A program made the translations under genes and the position numbers. A DNA stretch of 64,000 bases, taken from contig JALJEE010002345.1 of the NCBI GenBank assembly GCA_023231475.1, forward strand, positions 1 through 64,000, written 5' to 3'. The notes under the pieces were generated by a model. The model was not told where the DNA came from. It ran no database searches and saw only the letters and a list, made by a program, of their open reading frames with translations. This stretch comes from Seison nebaliae. Taxonomy: Eukaryota > Rotifera > Pararotatoria > Seisonacea > Seisonidae. Shown one piece after another: positions 1-9,944 of the stretch (positions are counted from its first letter, which is position 1; each line of letters begins with the position of its first letter).

Positions 1-594
1 GGAATTTTGGTCTCCTAATAGCAATGGGCACAGGTGCTGGTGGAGCCATTTGTTGTGCTGGTGCTTGCATTTGCATTCCAATTCCATGTGGAGGAGGCAT
101 GGGCGGTCCACCACCCCCACCACCGCCACCGCCACCACCGCCACCACCACCAATGGTGTTAGTGCCAAAACCACAACCACAAACAGTCTGTTTAACTATT
201 CCACCACCACCACCACCAGAATTGGTACCAATGCCAATGCCAGGTCCTATGGGTCCACCACCAATGCCAATGGCTCCACCACCAATGCAAATGGCTCCAC
301 CACCAATGCAAATGGCTCCACCACCAATGCCAATGGCTCCACCACCAATGCAAATGGCACCACCACCAATGCAAATGGCTCCACCACCAATGCAAATGGC
401 TCCACCACCAATGCAAATGGCTCCACCACCAATGCAAATGGCTCCACCACCAATGCAAATGGCACCGCCAGCACCGGCCCCACAAATGCAGATGGCACCA
501 CCAGCACCAGCACCACAAATGCAAATGCAAGCACCAGCACAACAAATGGCTCCACCAGCACCTGTGCCCATTGCTATTAGGAGACCAAAATTCC
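1..594. repeat. Inverted repeat with 77-base arms at the window edge
   Basis: Bases 1-77 are the exact reverse complement of bases 518-594, and similarity stops abruptly at base 78. The right arm lies in the reading frame of the proline-rich gene, so the left arm is a reversed copy of coding sequence. It could be a real palindrome or a chimeric or hairpin read at a contig end. Its position exactly at the first base makes an assembly or library artefact quite likely. Confidence 0.85.
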
Positions 595-665
595 GTGGCG
601 GTAATGGCGGAGGTGGCCGAAGTGGAGGTGGAGTGAACCTCAATTGTCATTGCACTCCAATTTAA
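1..665 (+). CDS. Proline/methionine-rich repeat protein, C-terminal part
   Basis: This is an open frame from the left edge to a stop at 663-665, with no stop upstream inside the window, so the start is probably outside. The protein has a run of about 15 prolines, then Pro/Lys/Gln stretches, then about ten copies of a seven-residue unit (PPPMQMA and variants). It ends in a Gly/Arg-rich tail and a Cys-His-Cys end (NLNCHCTPI). I recognise no family; Pro-rich repeats occur in cuticle, eggshell and RNA-binding proteins. The first 77 bases duplicate codons 165-190 in reverse, so the protein sequence before the poly-Pro run is unreliable. Overlapping frames on both strands are shadows of the repeat. 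The frame shown was chosen because it gives the regular repeat and the Gly-rich tail. Confidence 0.55.
   Translation, partial: NFGLLIAMGTGAGGAICCAGACICIPIPCGGGMGGPPPPPPPPPPPPPPPMVLVPKPQPQTVCLTIPPPPPPELVPMPMPGPMGPPPMPMAPPPMQMAPPPMQMAPPPMPMAPPPMQMAPPPMQMAPPPMQMAPPPMQMAPPPMQMAPPPMQMAPPAPAPQMQMAPPAPAPQMQMQAPAQQMAPPAPVPIAIRRPKFRGGNGGGGRSGGGVNLNCHCTPI
254..465 (+). repeat. 21-base coding tandem repeat, about ten copies
   Basis: The unit is close to CCACCACCAATGCAAATGGC plus one base and is repeated almost perfectly. Single changes (GCAAATG to GCCAATG, GGCT to GGCA) distinguish copies. Each unit encodes PPPMQMA or PPPMPMA. Near-identity at synonymous positions points to recent expansion by slippage or unequal exchange. 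Confidence 0.9.
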
Positions 666-1453
666 GGTCATGGGAAATAGTGAATTTCAAAAACAAAAAT
701 TATTGATTATTTGTCCAAATTGTGTACATATGTGTCGTAATTATTTTATTAATAGATATTGGTGAATTCGAATTTAATTCATTCATCCCAAATTGAAGAT
801 TATCTATTACTACCTAAAATGATCTATTGTGTTTCTTAATGTCATCAACTATCAACCATCGGATAAATCAATAATGTCTAATACTCTCTATGTTTTATGT
901 TCATATACCGATTTGTTTGTTAATCAACTATCACCTGCATGTTCTTTTTCTGCTTCCCGCAATAGTTTTAGTATCACGACGTAGTCGATATCTATCCACC
1001 ACATAAATGCTTTTCGTTGACAAGAACGTTCACCGTTTATCTTGTCCCAACTTATATACAGATATAATTTGATAGTTATATGTTCAATTCCCATCATTAT
1101 ATTCAATATTAAGCAATCACTATCCACCTCATTTTCCACTTTCGTTCTACCTCAATTTATTCATTAAGTTTTATTAAATAAACTAAGCCTAGCGCACTTT
1201 TCTTCTTCCAATACTCGCAGTCACCAACACTTCATCTGTTACCAAATTATTCAATTCAACTAAAAATCTATTTTAAACAATTGAGCTGCTTTGTCTTAAA
1301 AAACCCAAGTCTAAATGAATTCTAATGAAAATTTTTATTATAAATATTACTTCGTTTAAAATCGATCAGTTTTAACTAAACTACCGAATACCAATCTTCT
1401 TTACGGCCAACTGTCCACCTCTCCTAATTCAAACTACACACCTTTCCTCAACT
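666..1453. other. Intergenic, no gene seen
   Basis: AT-rich sequence between the proline-rich gene and the LRR gene. Only short chance frames are present. The last 70 bases are C/T-rich and are the likely leader of the LRR gene. Confidence 0.6.
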
Positions 1454-3217
1454 ATGAATGGAAATCACATTTTTGTTATATTATTTTATTTCTTCACAAA
1501 CCATTTAGTTTCAACGAGAATCTATTCACGTCAGAAATGCGGTCCCAAATACGTTTGTGAATGTGTCGATGACTATTATACTTGGGTGATCAATTGTAAA
1601 AATAAGCGTTTGACAAATACAACAGCCAATCAACAATTCTGGCATCAACGACAATACATCACTTATGACTTTTCGTTCAATCGATTGAAGATGACGCAAT
1701 CGAATGTCTTCAAATTCTTCTTCAAAATTCCAATGGACTATAAATATTTCAATTATTATTTCACTTTCAATTATTCTCATAATTATTTGAAAAGTTTTCG
1801 AAATCCCACTTCACACGACTTCCTTAACCGTTACGATTATATGGATCTCAGTTTTAATCGATTCCGATCATTCATTTTAACACCCGATTATAATCGATTA
1901 AAGTCATTGAACATTTCTCATAATAAATTAGAATATTTCTCTGGAAGATTATCGACGAAAGAGAATATTTTAACACGATTGGATCTATCATACAACGAAC
2001 TGACATCAATAACGAGAAATGAAGTCGGTTCACTTTCTAAAATCGAATATCTCGATTTATCTAATAATCAGATTAAAGTGATCGAAGCTGATGCATTAGA
2101 TCAAATGAATGGTTTAAGATATCTCCTCCTCAACAATAATCAATTGAAGATTTTCAGTAATTTGAAATTTACGAAGGAATCCGTTTTCGTTAATTTGTGT
2201 AATAATTCCATTGTCACTTATCAGAAATATATTGATGATTTTATTTGTGATGAGAATAATATTATTCTTCGAATGGATCTTCCTTTATCGATCGATCGAG
2301 ATCCATGTACTAAATGTTATGGAGAAGATACTCATCGAATAATCGAATCATGTAAATATATGAGATCGTTACCATATAATGAAATTAGTCCGAAATGTAT
2401 CGATCATCGGGAAATCGATGGTGCTCGACGATCAGTCAAACGATATTTGAAAAATGAAAATTTGGGATTAAAGAACTCCATCATTTCAGGAGAATCGACA
2501 AAACAGGAATATATTAATAGATTTTCGATGGTAGCCGTCATTATCGGAAGTGTTGTCGGTTTCGTCATGTTGGTTATTCTCATCACTATTTTCATAGTTC
2601 GACGACGACGATTAAATATCCATCATCGACGTAAGAACGAGGAAGAGGAAGAAAAAAAGAAAGAAGAGGAACAAGATCGAGAAATGAGGCAAATGGTAAA
2701 TTTGAAGAGTGAAGGATTTTATGATTATTTAGATGTGACAAACAACAATCAAAATTCAATTTACGTTTCGCTTACGAGAAAAAATTCAAAAAATTTCAAA
2801 AATGTTATTCGTCAACAAATTAATCGTGTTTCTCGTCAAGTTTCATTGATGCCTTATACGATTCTGAGAGGATTAACAGGAAGAAAATATTCAGTTAATG
2901 AATCGGAAAAAGAACTACAAAATACCGATAATTTACCATCAGAAAGTTTTTATGATGCCTCATCCAGAATTCTCACAACGTCCAGTGTATTAGAAGTGGA
3001 TTCATTCTGTCCTATACACGGATCGACAATAGTTAGACAATTTTCTTTTCTTTATTTCATAATTTTTTTGAAGAAAACGAATAAATTAACAGATGAAATA
3101 ACGGATACGGAAATTTATAGTAATAAAGACGATCATCCGTTCGACGACAATGATAACGATGACGACGAAGAAAGTGAGGATAGAAGTGAAGAATATGGAA
3201 CGATAACAAAAAATTAG
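1454..3217 (+). CDS. Leucine-rich-repeat single-pass membrane protein
   Basis: A 587-residue intronless frame. Residues 1-20 form a hydrophobic signal peptide, followed by a small cysteine cap (CGPKYVCEC). About seven leucine-rich repeats follow to residue 260, the clearest being LSKIEYLDLSNNQIKVI and LRYLLLNNNQLKIF. A cysteine-containing C-cap comes next, then a transmembrane helix near residues 357-379 (VAVIIGSVVGFVMLVILI) followed by RRRR as a stop-transfer signal. The cytoplasmic tail of about 200 residues is charged and ends in an Asp/Glu run. The family is that of extracellular LRR receptors and adhesion molecules, and no specific orthologue can be named. A hydrophobic stretch near codon 527 coincides with a possible GT..AG intron (3032-3092), but removing it breaks the frame, so I keep one exon. 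Confidence 0.75.
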   Translation: MNGNHIFVILFYFFTNHLVSTRIYSRQKCGPKYVCECVDDYYTWVINCKNKRLTNTTANQQFWHQRQYITYDFSFNRLKMTQSNVFKFFFKIPMDYKYFNYYFTFNYSHNYLKSFRNPTSHDFLNRYDYMDLSFNRFRSFILTPDYNRLKSLNISHNKLEYFSGRLSTKENILTRLDLSYNELTSITRNEVGSLSKIEYLDLSNNQIKVIEADALDQMNGLRYLLLNNNQLKIFSNLKFTKESVFVNLCNNSIVTYQKYIDDFICDENNIILRMDLPLSIDRDPCTKCYGEDTHRIIESCKYMRSLPYNEISPKCIDHREIDGARRSVKRYLKNENLGLKNSIISGESTKQEYINRFSMVAVIIGSVVGFVMLVILITIFIVRRRRLNIHHRRKNEEEEEKKKEEEQDREMRQMVNLKSEGFYDYLDVTNNNQNSIYVSLTRKNSKNFKNVIRQQINRVSRQVSLMPYTILRGLTGRKYSVNESEKELQNTDNLPSESFYDASSRILTTSSVLEVDSFCPIHGSTIVRQFSFLYFIIFLKKTNKLTDEITDTEIYSNKDDHPFDDNDNDDDEESEDRSEEYGTITKN

Positions 3218-3369
3218 AAAAGAATTCTTTTTTAAATCGATTTTAAATCGACTACCAAATTGTCTTTTAATCTAAAGAAAGAGGAAGATAAAATTTTCCA
3301 GCCAAAAACGTTTTTCATATGAAAATAATTTTGCGGAATTTCATTAATTTACGTTCGCTAATGTTTATA

Positions 3370-4529
3370 TTAACCAAGAGTTGGAAATTCTTCTTCTTTC
3401 GTCACATCTGGTTTCGCGCTATGATAATTATCCATAAATTCACGTCTTTTCCCCTCATTGAATTTGATCAAATTTTGTTTGACCGGATCAATCCCCGTCA
3501 TCAACATTTTATCGCTATGATCAACGTTGGATGTTGTGCTATCATTGCGTAAATGTGGGAGAACGTATCCACTTTCTCTGTTTGGTTTACTTTGAGTTGG
3601 TCTCGCTCGAGTTAATCCAAAGTCTGATAAATTCAGATCGGAATTCCCACCAAATCTTTTACTCGGTGCCATATAAACATTATCATTCTGTGGTTCTAGT
3701 GGTGGCATTGGCGGTGGAACATATCCACCAGGTCGACGAGATGGTGGCACATATGCATCTCCGTTTCCATTTGATTCATCTTCGTGTTTCTCTTCTTCTT
3801 TCTTTTCAATTACCGTTTCCGTTACCGTTTCTTCTTTTTTTTCATCTTCTGATTCCGATTCTTTAAAAATAACATTAACTATACATGTTTAATAAGAAAA
3901 AAGGAACTTGATATATTCTTATCTCGTTTCCAGATTTCCGTATTCTTCCCCAAAATCTTCTGCAACGTCAAACTTCGATGAACTTCCTTCTCTTCTGCTG
4001 GTTCTTTTTCCGTCGTCGTCAATATCGTTCTTGAAAAATTGAAATCACAAAATTATTGGGAGAATGAATTCTAACGGTCTATTATTCACTAATCGATTAT
4101 CTGTGTCGAATAAATCATCGTCAGGATCGATTTCTTCTGATAAATGTTCCTGAAAAAAATTATTTTTTACAAAATAAAATTTCCTCGTAGAAATTTTTAA
4201 AATTCGTTAAATTTCCGAAAATAACTTCAATCTGTTGTTTCTTTCGTTCAGCTTCCTCCTGATTCTGTCGTTCTCTGGCGGCAGCAACCGCCTTCGCTTC
4301 CAATTCGTCCACATTAATTTTCGTGATAATTTTCGGAATTTCCACTTTCGCTTTCTCGATCGTCTTATCTTGTTGTTGAAAATAATCCTCGATCGTCATA
4401 TTCTTATGTTTCTTCTTCTTTTCTTTATTCTTCTTCTTCTTCTCCTTCACATTTTTCACCGGAACGTTTTCTTCAAAAAATTACTGAAATCATTCAACAA
4501 TTCCCTTCGATTTTCTAACCGATTTCCAT
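3370..4529 (-). CDS. CDV3-like protein (tentative)
   Basis: Exons read 4529-4520, 4470-4226, 4149-4090, 4029 to about 3922, and 3860-3370. The product is a hydrophilic cytoplasmic protein. It has a very Lys-rich N-terminus followed by MTIEDYFQQQDK, a coiled Glu/Ala/Arg segment, acidic stretches (IDPDDDLFDTDN), then repeated Tyr-Val-Pro-Pro motifs (YVPPSRRPGGYVPPP, SGYVLPHLR) and the end EEFPTLG. CDV3 proteins have an N-terminal FF/lysine motif, a Y.PP..R motif and a late FPSL-type motif, so the match is plausible but not certain. The junction from the fourth to the last exon lacks a GT donor at the natural place (ATAAG instead of GTAAG). It is either a sequence error, a non-canonical donor, or an earlier donor near 3980. 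The start codon in the ten-base first exon is also tentative. Confidence 0.45.
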
Positions 4530-4917
4530 GATCAATTTTAGATGACGTGTTCTTTCTCACTCACAACTTCTTTCACCTTCGAATTAATTGACAAAATTTT
4601 TGTGTAAGGAAAATGCTTAAAATTTATTTGTCAACACGTTATATTTCTGGAAATAAATTTTTATGTTTTCAAAAAGATCATTTTTTTTTTCCTTTGATAT
4701 TTTCATTAAATTTTATTAATTAATAAGCCGTCGATAGTTTTGGGAAATTATTTTATGAATTAAAAAAAAAACTGTTTTATAATTATTAAAATATTTAATT
4801 TATTGTGAGGGAAAATAACAAGAATTCAATTATCATTGAAAGAAGAAATGGAGAAAAAAGTTTGATGAAACAATTGAATAAATAATAATAAGGAAAAGTT
4901 TTAGAGATTTATTTTTA

Positions 4918-5617
4918 TTAAACGATTTTCTTCGCTTCGAAAAATGATTGAAGATGCTTCGCTTGCCAATATCCAGTGACGACGAGAATTCCTAATTGTC
5001 CCAAAAACCAGTAGAGAACACGAGAGTTGGTAGTGTCACTAGTTTGTCGGAATCGTTCTTCCCGATATCTTTGATATTTTTGTTCTTTGGAAATCTGATC
5101 TACTTGGTCTAATAATTGTCGAATTCTCAATTGTAATTCTGTCAATTTCTCACGTCTGGAAATCTTCTCATAATCATTTGTATGTTCTCCAACATCAATC
5201 TTTAAATGAATTCGCTAATTTAAAAAAATAAAAAATATGAATTAATGAAATGAAGAAAATGAATTAAACTAGTTGATTTCCACCGAACCAATTACTCGCA
5301 TTGGATGCCATACAGAGAACATGTTCTCCTGGTTCTTGGGAAGTAAATACGACACGTCCCTCATTACTGTAAGTTTTCGAGAGAAAGATCTTCTGTTGAG
5401 GATCCTTCACTTCCACATGCATTCCCATATTATTAGTTGAGATGATATATTGCATAGTATTAGGATCATACACTTCCACTTTGTATGCTGCTATCACCAT
5501 CGTATCATCAGGAATCTCTTCTATAAAACATTTCTTCTCGCCCTCTTTGATATGAAAATAAAGACCCTGACTTAATACGGGCAACAAAACTAACAATGAA
5601 ATGGGGAAAAATTTCAT
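4918..5617 (-). CDS. p24-family cargo receptor, alpha subfamily (TMED9/TMED4, fly eclair type)
   Basis: Exons 5617-5270 and 5199-4918, phase 0, give 209 residues, the usual p24 length. There is a signal peptide at residues 1-19. The GOLD domain carries the two cysteines (KKCFIEE and HVLCMAS). After [10 protein letters not shown] comes a coiled coil ([17 protein letters not shown]) containing [13 protein letters not shown], a single transmembrane helix, and the short tail FFEAKKIV with the FF and KKxx signals for COPII and COPI binding. These proteins cycle between endoplasmic reticulum and Golgi and help load secretory cargo such as GPI-anchored proteins. Every expected element is present. 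The choice between TMED9 and TMED4 cannot be made here. Confidence 0.95.
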
Positions 5618-7255
5618 TTTGTTATTTTCAATTCACTTATGAATTGAACACGTAGATTTCTTTCAATAATTTATTCACAGATTCACTATAATTCTTTACA
5701 CTTTACACTTTCTGGCAATAATCTAAATAATTCTTATTTCAAATATTTAGTTCAACATAATAATTTCTCAATTTTAAAGAATTTGAATTTGAAACTAAAT
5801 TCTTTATATAGACATTTTGTAAATTATCTCGCCCATTTTTTTCCAGTAATCTTTTATGCATTGAATTATTTATAGAAAGTTCAAAATTGAAATTTTAAGA
5901 AAATATCTTAGGAAAATTCGATTACGAAATAAAATGAAAAATGAAAAATTAGAATGTAATTTAATAATTATTTCTTCTGTTTAAAATTAGTTTAGAAATG
6001 TCAGAAATTGATTAAAGAGTGAAAGTGAAGTGTCTTAAGAACTGAAAGTTTATTTGATGGAGAAAGACGTCCATTTAATATGGGTATGAGTGAGAGTTTC
6101 AAGTAGGAAAAATGTGGGGAACAATTTATTGAAATACATTTACTTAATATTAGTATTAGGAAAATGAAGGAAATTCATATACGTCAGATTATGTAGTACG
6201 TCTATATGGAGAAGAGGAAACAATGATAATTTTCAGTTTAGTCATATTTCTTCTTCACGTCTTCCATATCAGCCAAATGGAGGACACTTCTAATTATTTA
6301 AATACTCAATTAAAAAAAGACATTTCTACTTTTTTCATACGGACAATTTCGAAATTTTTCGTCCCATATTCGTATAATTTCTTAAAGTTCCATGCCTTTT
6401 CCGTCTCATGCACAAAACCTAAAAGTAAAAACTTTAGTCTTATGTTAAATCTAAAATTTAATTGCACGTAGAAATGAATGAACATGTCAAATATTTGTTT
6501 AATGAATATTGTACACGAAAGCGTAATAAGAAAATTTAAATTCAAACTATTCTTGCAGTTCAAAATATATTAAATTTAATTATGTTCATGAATATTTTTT
6601 ATTTAATAAATCTTCTTTATCAACTGATGAAGTTCAACGAATTTGTTGGGGAACAAAACACAATAAACTACCTAAATATTATTATAATAGTATTATGCAA
6701 TCTAAAAATATTGTTAGACTTACAAGAGTCTCAATCGGGAAATTTATTAATTATAATTTCGTAAATTTTATATGTGTATAAGATTCCAAAAACTTCCTTC
6801 TTCTAACTCTTTTTTTCATTTTCATCCACCGAATATATATTTTTTAAGGATATATTTTAAAATTATCATATAAGTTATAGTTTTATAATAATTGAATAAA
6901 AACTTCAATTTGAAAATATAATACCAAATTTTAGAAAGTAGGCATTAAAGTGAAAGCAATTGAAACGGTTTAATTGAACTGTTGAACACATTTTTCGAAT
7001 AGTGAATAAGAAGTTGAATTGTACAAAAGATATCTCTGAAAGGAGTAGCAATGTCCAATTTTGTTAATGACCTTATTGGTAGAGGAAGAGAATAAAACTG
7101 TCCGTTTTCTAATGAAGAATTGAATTTAGTGAAAATGTCCGACCACCTCTCAGCAATTACCACTAGCTCGCTCTCATACAATTTCGCCTATGATTGTTCT
7201 CATTATTTGTTATGTATCATTACAAAGGATAATAGTCTCCAACTAATATGTTATA
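5618..7255. other. Intergenic, no gene seen
   Basis: AT-rich sequence upstream of the p24 gene. Short frames on both strands (6223-6764) have no domain, no repeatable codon pattern and no splice context, so I treat them as chance. Confidence 0.5.
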
Positions 7256-7310
7256 ATGATGATGATTATGATGATGATGATGGTGGCGGTGATGGTGATG
7301 ATGGTGATGT
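7256..7310. repeat. GAT/GGT trinucleotide microsatellite
   Basis: An imperfect run of ATG/GAT and GGT triplets. It gives a short Asp/Gly open frame on the plus strand that is low-complexity and not convincing as a gene. Confidence 0.8.
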
Positions 7311-7777
7311 AGTATGTGTATATCCATATCGATTAGGAGAGAAATTATATATAAAAGGAATGTGACAAAAAAAAAGAATAGAAACGCGTTCGCTCATCGA
7401 ACTATTAAAAGAATATTATATTATCGATTCATCGACAACAATAAAATTTTCGACGACAAAGACGATAACTTTTGATGATGTTAGGGAGACGACAGCATTC
7501 CACTATTAATTCATCGATACAAACGATTTTTAATGCCAAAATGTATTTTTGAATAAGAACACTTCTTTCGGAGAAAGTTTTCCTACATTCCTAATAATGT
7601 TTTGTATTGTCTATTTAGCGATGTTTTCGTTCTTCTACCTCCGTTTCCTCATCATCGAAACAAAAGTTTATTTTCAAACTTTCATTTTCTTTCTTCTTCT
7701 TACTTCTTTTGTCATTTCTCCTTTTCTTCCTTTCTCATCCACAGTCTCTCAACTATTCCTTCTTATTCTTACCTGTC

Positions 7778-7912
7778 GTTGGATCTCACATATTCGTAGG
7801 ATCTGATTGTCCAAACGCATTTCTTTTGAATAATTCATTCGACGTTTACTTCTTTTATTGAAGTTAAAATTAAGTAAGAAATGCGTTTAGACATCAGATT
7901 CACATATGTAAC
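7778..7912 (+). ncRNA. mir-219: miR-219 family microRNA precursor
   Basis: The 5-prime arm at 7804-7825 begins TGATTGTCCAAACGCA, identical to the first 16 bases of animal miR-219, including the whole seed (bases 2-8, GATTGTC). Base 17 is T instead of A, and the rest (TTCTT) fits. The 3-prime arm at 7876-7900 (AAGAAATGCGTTTAGACATC) pairs with it at about 20 of 22 positions, with one bulge and one C-A mismatch, and the base-17 change is matched on the other arm. The loop is about 50 bases. miR-219 is an ancient bilaterian microRNA, brain-enriched in vertebrates. It sits alone in an intergenic region here. The exact precursor ends are estimated. Confidence 0.88.
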
Positions 7913-8228
7913 CATCATCAATCATTCTTCATATTTTATCCTACTTTTTTACAATATCGATTTCTATTTCTAATCTAATTATTTATGATTATGACGAGAT
8001 CATATATATATATATTTTTATTTAGGATGAATCCCAGTTTGGGCAATTTTCGATATGAATGATTATGAATGAAACATTAAATATAATTTGTGTTTATTGA
8101 GAAATAAATTAGAAATATATTGAGAAATAAATTAGAAATATATTGAAGAATAAATAGATTAGTATCGAGAATATTTCTTTTCCAAATCTTTTTGTAAATT
8201 CAAAATAATTTCATATAAATTCTACAAA
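7913..8228. other. Intergenic with small repeats
   Basis: Contains a short TA run near 8008-8020 and a 24-base unit (TTGAGAAATAAATTAGAAAT plus four bases) repeated twice at about 8097-8146. No gene is visible. The segment is probably the 3-prime flank of the minus-strand gene that follows. Confidence 0.6.
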
Positions 8229-9092
8229 TTAACAGAAATTAAGAATTGGAATTTTAAAACAAAAACAAACTTGTCTCGAACAATATCTTAAGTCATCGAT
8301 TGTATAATTGAATTCTTTCTTATCATTGAATCCGGAATCGTTTGATGATGTTTCACAATCATCCACACTCCTCAAAGATGAAGTAGACGATTGTTTCGAT
8401 GTTGGAATTCTTCTTGGAATTATTTTCTTTTCAACTACCGTTGTAGTTTCTCTGGCAATTTTAGATCGTTGACTTAATTCGCTACAAAACTTTTTATTTC
8501 TTTCGATATAATTAACTTTTCTTTTCGGTTTTTTTATCGGAATTTCTTTCGTCAAATATTTTTGATTATCTATTTTCTCTTCTGATAATGATGCGCTTGG
8601 TAATGTTGCAATTGGTGATGGAATCGATATCGATTCCATAATCGAACTTTTCTCGGCCATAGTTGACAACATTTTATATTCAGTCGATTTTCTTTTGTTC
8701 TTTAATGACTTCATTGTTGATGACAACAACATGGAGATGACAAACATTTGTTCTTGAAATTGAGGATTTGAAATGGTTTCGTAAATATTTTGAATGAGTT
8801 TCGATGGAATAATTATGGATTGATTTACACGATTTTTATTCATTGAATTCGTTCCATTCTTTCTTCTCTGTTGTTGTCTCAATTGTTTTCGGTACTTCTT
8901 ACAACTGATACTGTGAGCAAATTGTTTATATGTGATGAGTGCCGTTGACAAGCGTTTGAGGAGAACGATTGCATAGCTGATGAGAATATGACTCGATTTA
9001 ACGGATTTGAATCGATTAATCCGCTTCAATAAACAACGTAGACAAATGTTGTTATATGTAAGAATTGTTTGGATATGATTGACTATTTCCAT
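8229..9092 (-). CDS. Unrecognised basic protein, 287 residues
   Basis: A long single frame from ATG at 9092 to TAA. The N-terminal 60 residues are hydrophobic/basic with CLRC, and they are followed by a Lys/Arg-rich stretch (KKYRKQLRQQQRRKN). The middle is Ser/Ile-rich, and the C-terminal third has basic segments (KKPKRKVNYIERNKKF) and a Ser-rich stretch ending SSNDSGFND. No signal peptide, clear membrane helix or known motif is seen. Length alone in an AT-rich genome supports a gene. The last 20 codons could be intron, because CAA/GTTTGT forms a possible donor near 8270. Function unknown. Confidence 0.5.
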   Translation of the reverse strand: MEIVNHIQTILTYNNICLRCLLKRINRFKSVKSSHILISYAIVLLKRLSTALITYKQFAHSISCKKYRKQLRQQQRRKNGTNSMNKNRVNQSIIIPSKLIQNIYETISNPQFQEQMFVISMLLSSTMKSLKNKRKSTEYKMLSTMAEKSSIMESISIPSPIATLPSASLSEEKIDNQKYLTKEIPIKKPKRKVNYIERNKKFCSELSQRSKIARETTTVVEKKIIPRRIPTSKQSSTSSLRSVDDCETSSNDSGFNDKKEFNYTIDDLRYCSRQVCFCFKIPILNFC

Positions 9093-9944
9093 GACTCTGA
9101 TAACTGTTCGAATGATTTCGAATGAAAGAAGTGAATTAGAAATTGCCCCGAATGATCGATGAATTCCTTTCGAACGTTTATATAGTTCTGATGAGAATTA
9201 GACAGTTCTTTATTCGTTCGTTAAATACGTTCGACGATAAGGAAACTATAAAACGCAACAACAGATGTGAATATGATTAGGAGAAATGGAACAATAATGA
9301 TTCTTCGGGTAGATTTACGAATAGAAAACTCTCTTTTGTAATATCGATTCTTTCTATCTACTTATTTATATGAGATCGATCTCTACCTATGTGTGTTAAA
9401 GTGAACAATTCATATCTTCCGATAATTCCACTTTATTCGTCTTACTCATTACTAATGCAACAGATTATTCTAACAATTCCATTTACGCTTTCTTTGATTG
9501 CCACAACGGAGATCTCTGTTAATGTGACGACGAATGGGAGTGACTAATAGAATATCAACTGTCTTCTTTATACTTTCAATTCCAACAAGTGGTAACATGA
9601 GAAAATTGTGAAATGACAAGTTTTTTCTAACAAATTATCTCCCCTCACCATCATCCGATAATTTCTCTCGGAAATATGTGATATCGTAATACTTCAAACT
9701 GATTATTATTCTTCCTAAAATTCTTCATTTGACACATCAAAAAAAACTAAAAAGGAATGCTCCATTAATCCGATTAAAATTAAAAGAAAATAATGAATTT
9801 TTTGTAATGTTTGAGATGAGCCATAAAAGGCTTTCTGGCCGTTCCGAAAAGTAGATTACTTGAAAAGATGAAAGAAAATTATTTTTGAAAATTTCAAATC
9901 GAATTTTTAGCTATAAATATTTTCCTCAATTTATTGCACTGATA
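9093..9944. other. Divergent intergenic region
   Basis: Lies between the minus-strand orphan and ATAD3, so it should hold both promoters. I see no additional gene. A frame in phase with ATAD3 runs back to 9885 but lacks an ATG before 9945. Confidence 0.6.

Noticed and set aside
50-671. Three more long open frames over the proline-rich repeat, on both strands
   Set aside because: A 21-base repeat keeps several frames open at once. Only one frame gives a regular Pro repeat and the Gly-rich end.
3032-3092. Possible intron near the end of the LRR gene
   Set aside because: GT and AG are present, but removal of 61 bases puts a stop within three codons, so the open frame is kept.
7120-7365. Asp/Gly-rich open frame over the GAT repeat
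   Set aside because: Low-complexity translation of a microsatellite with no supporting signals.
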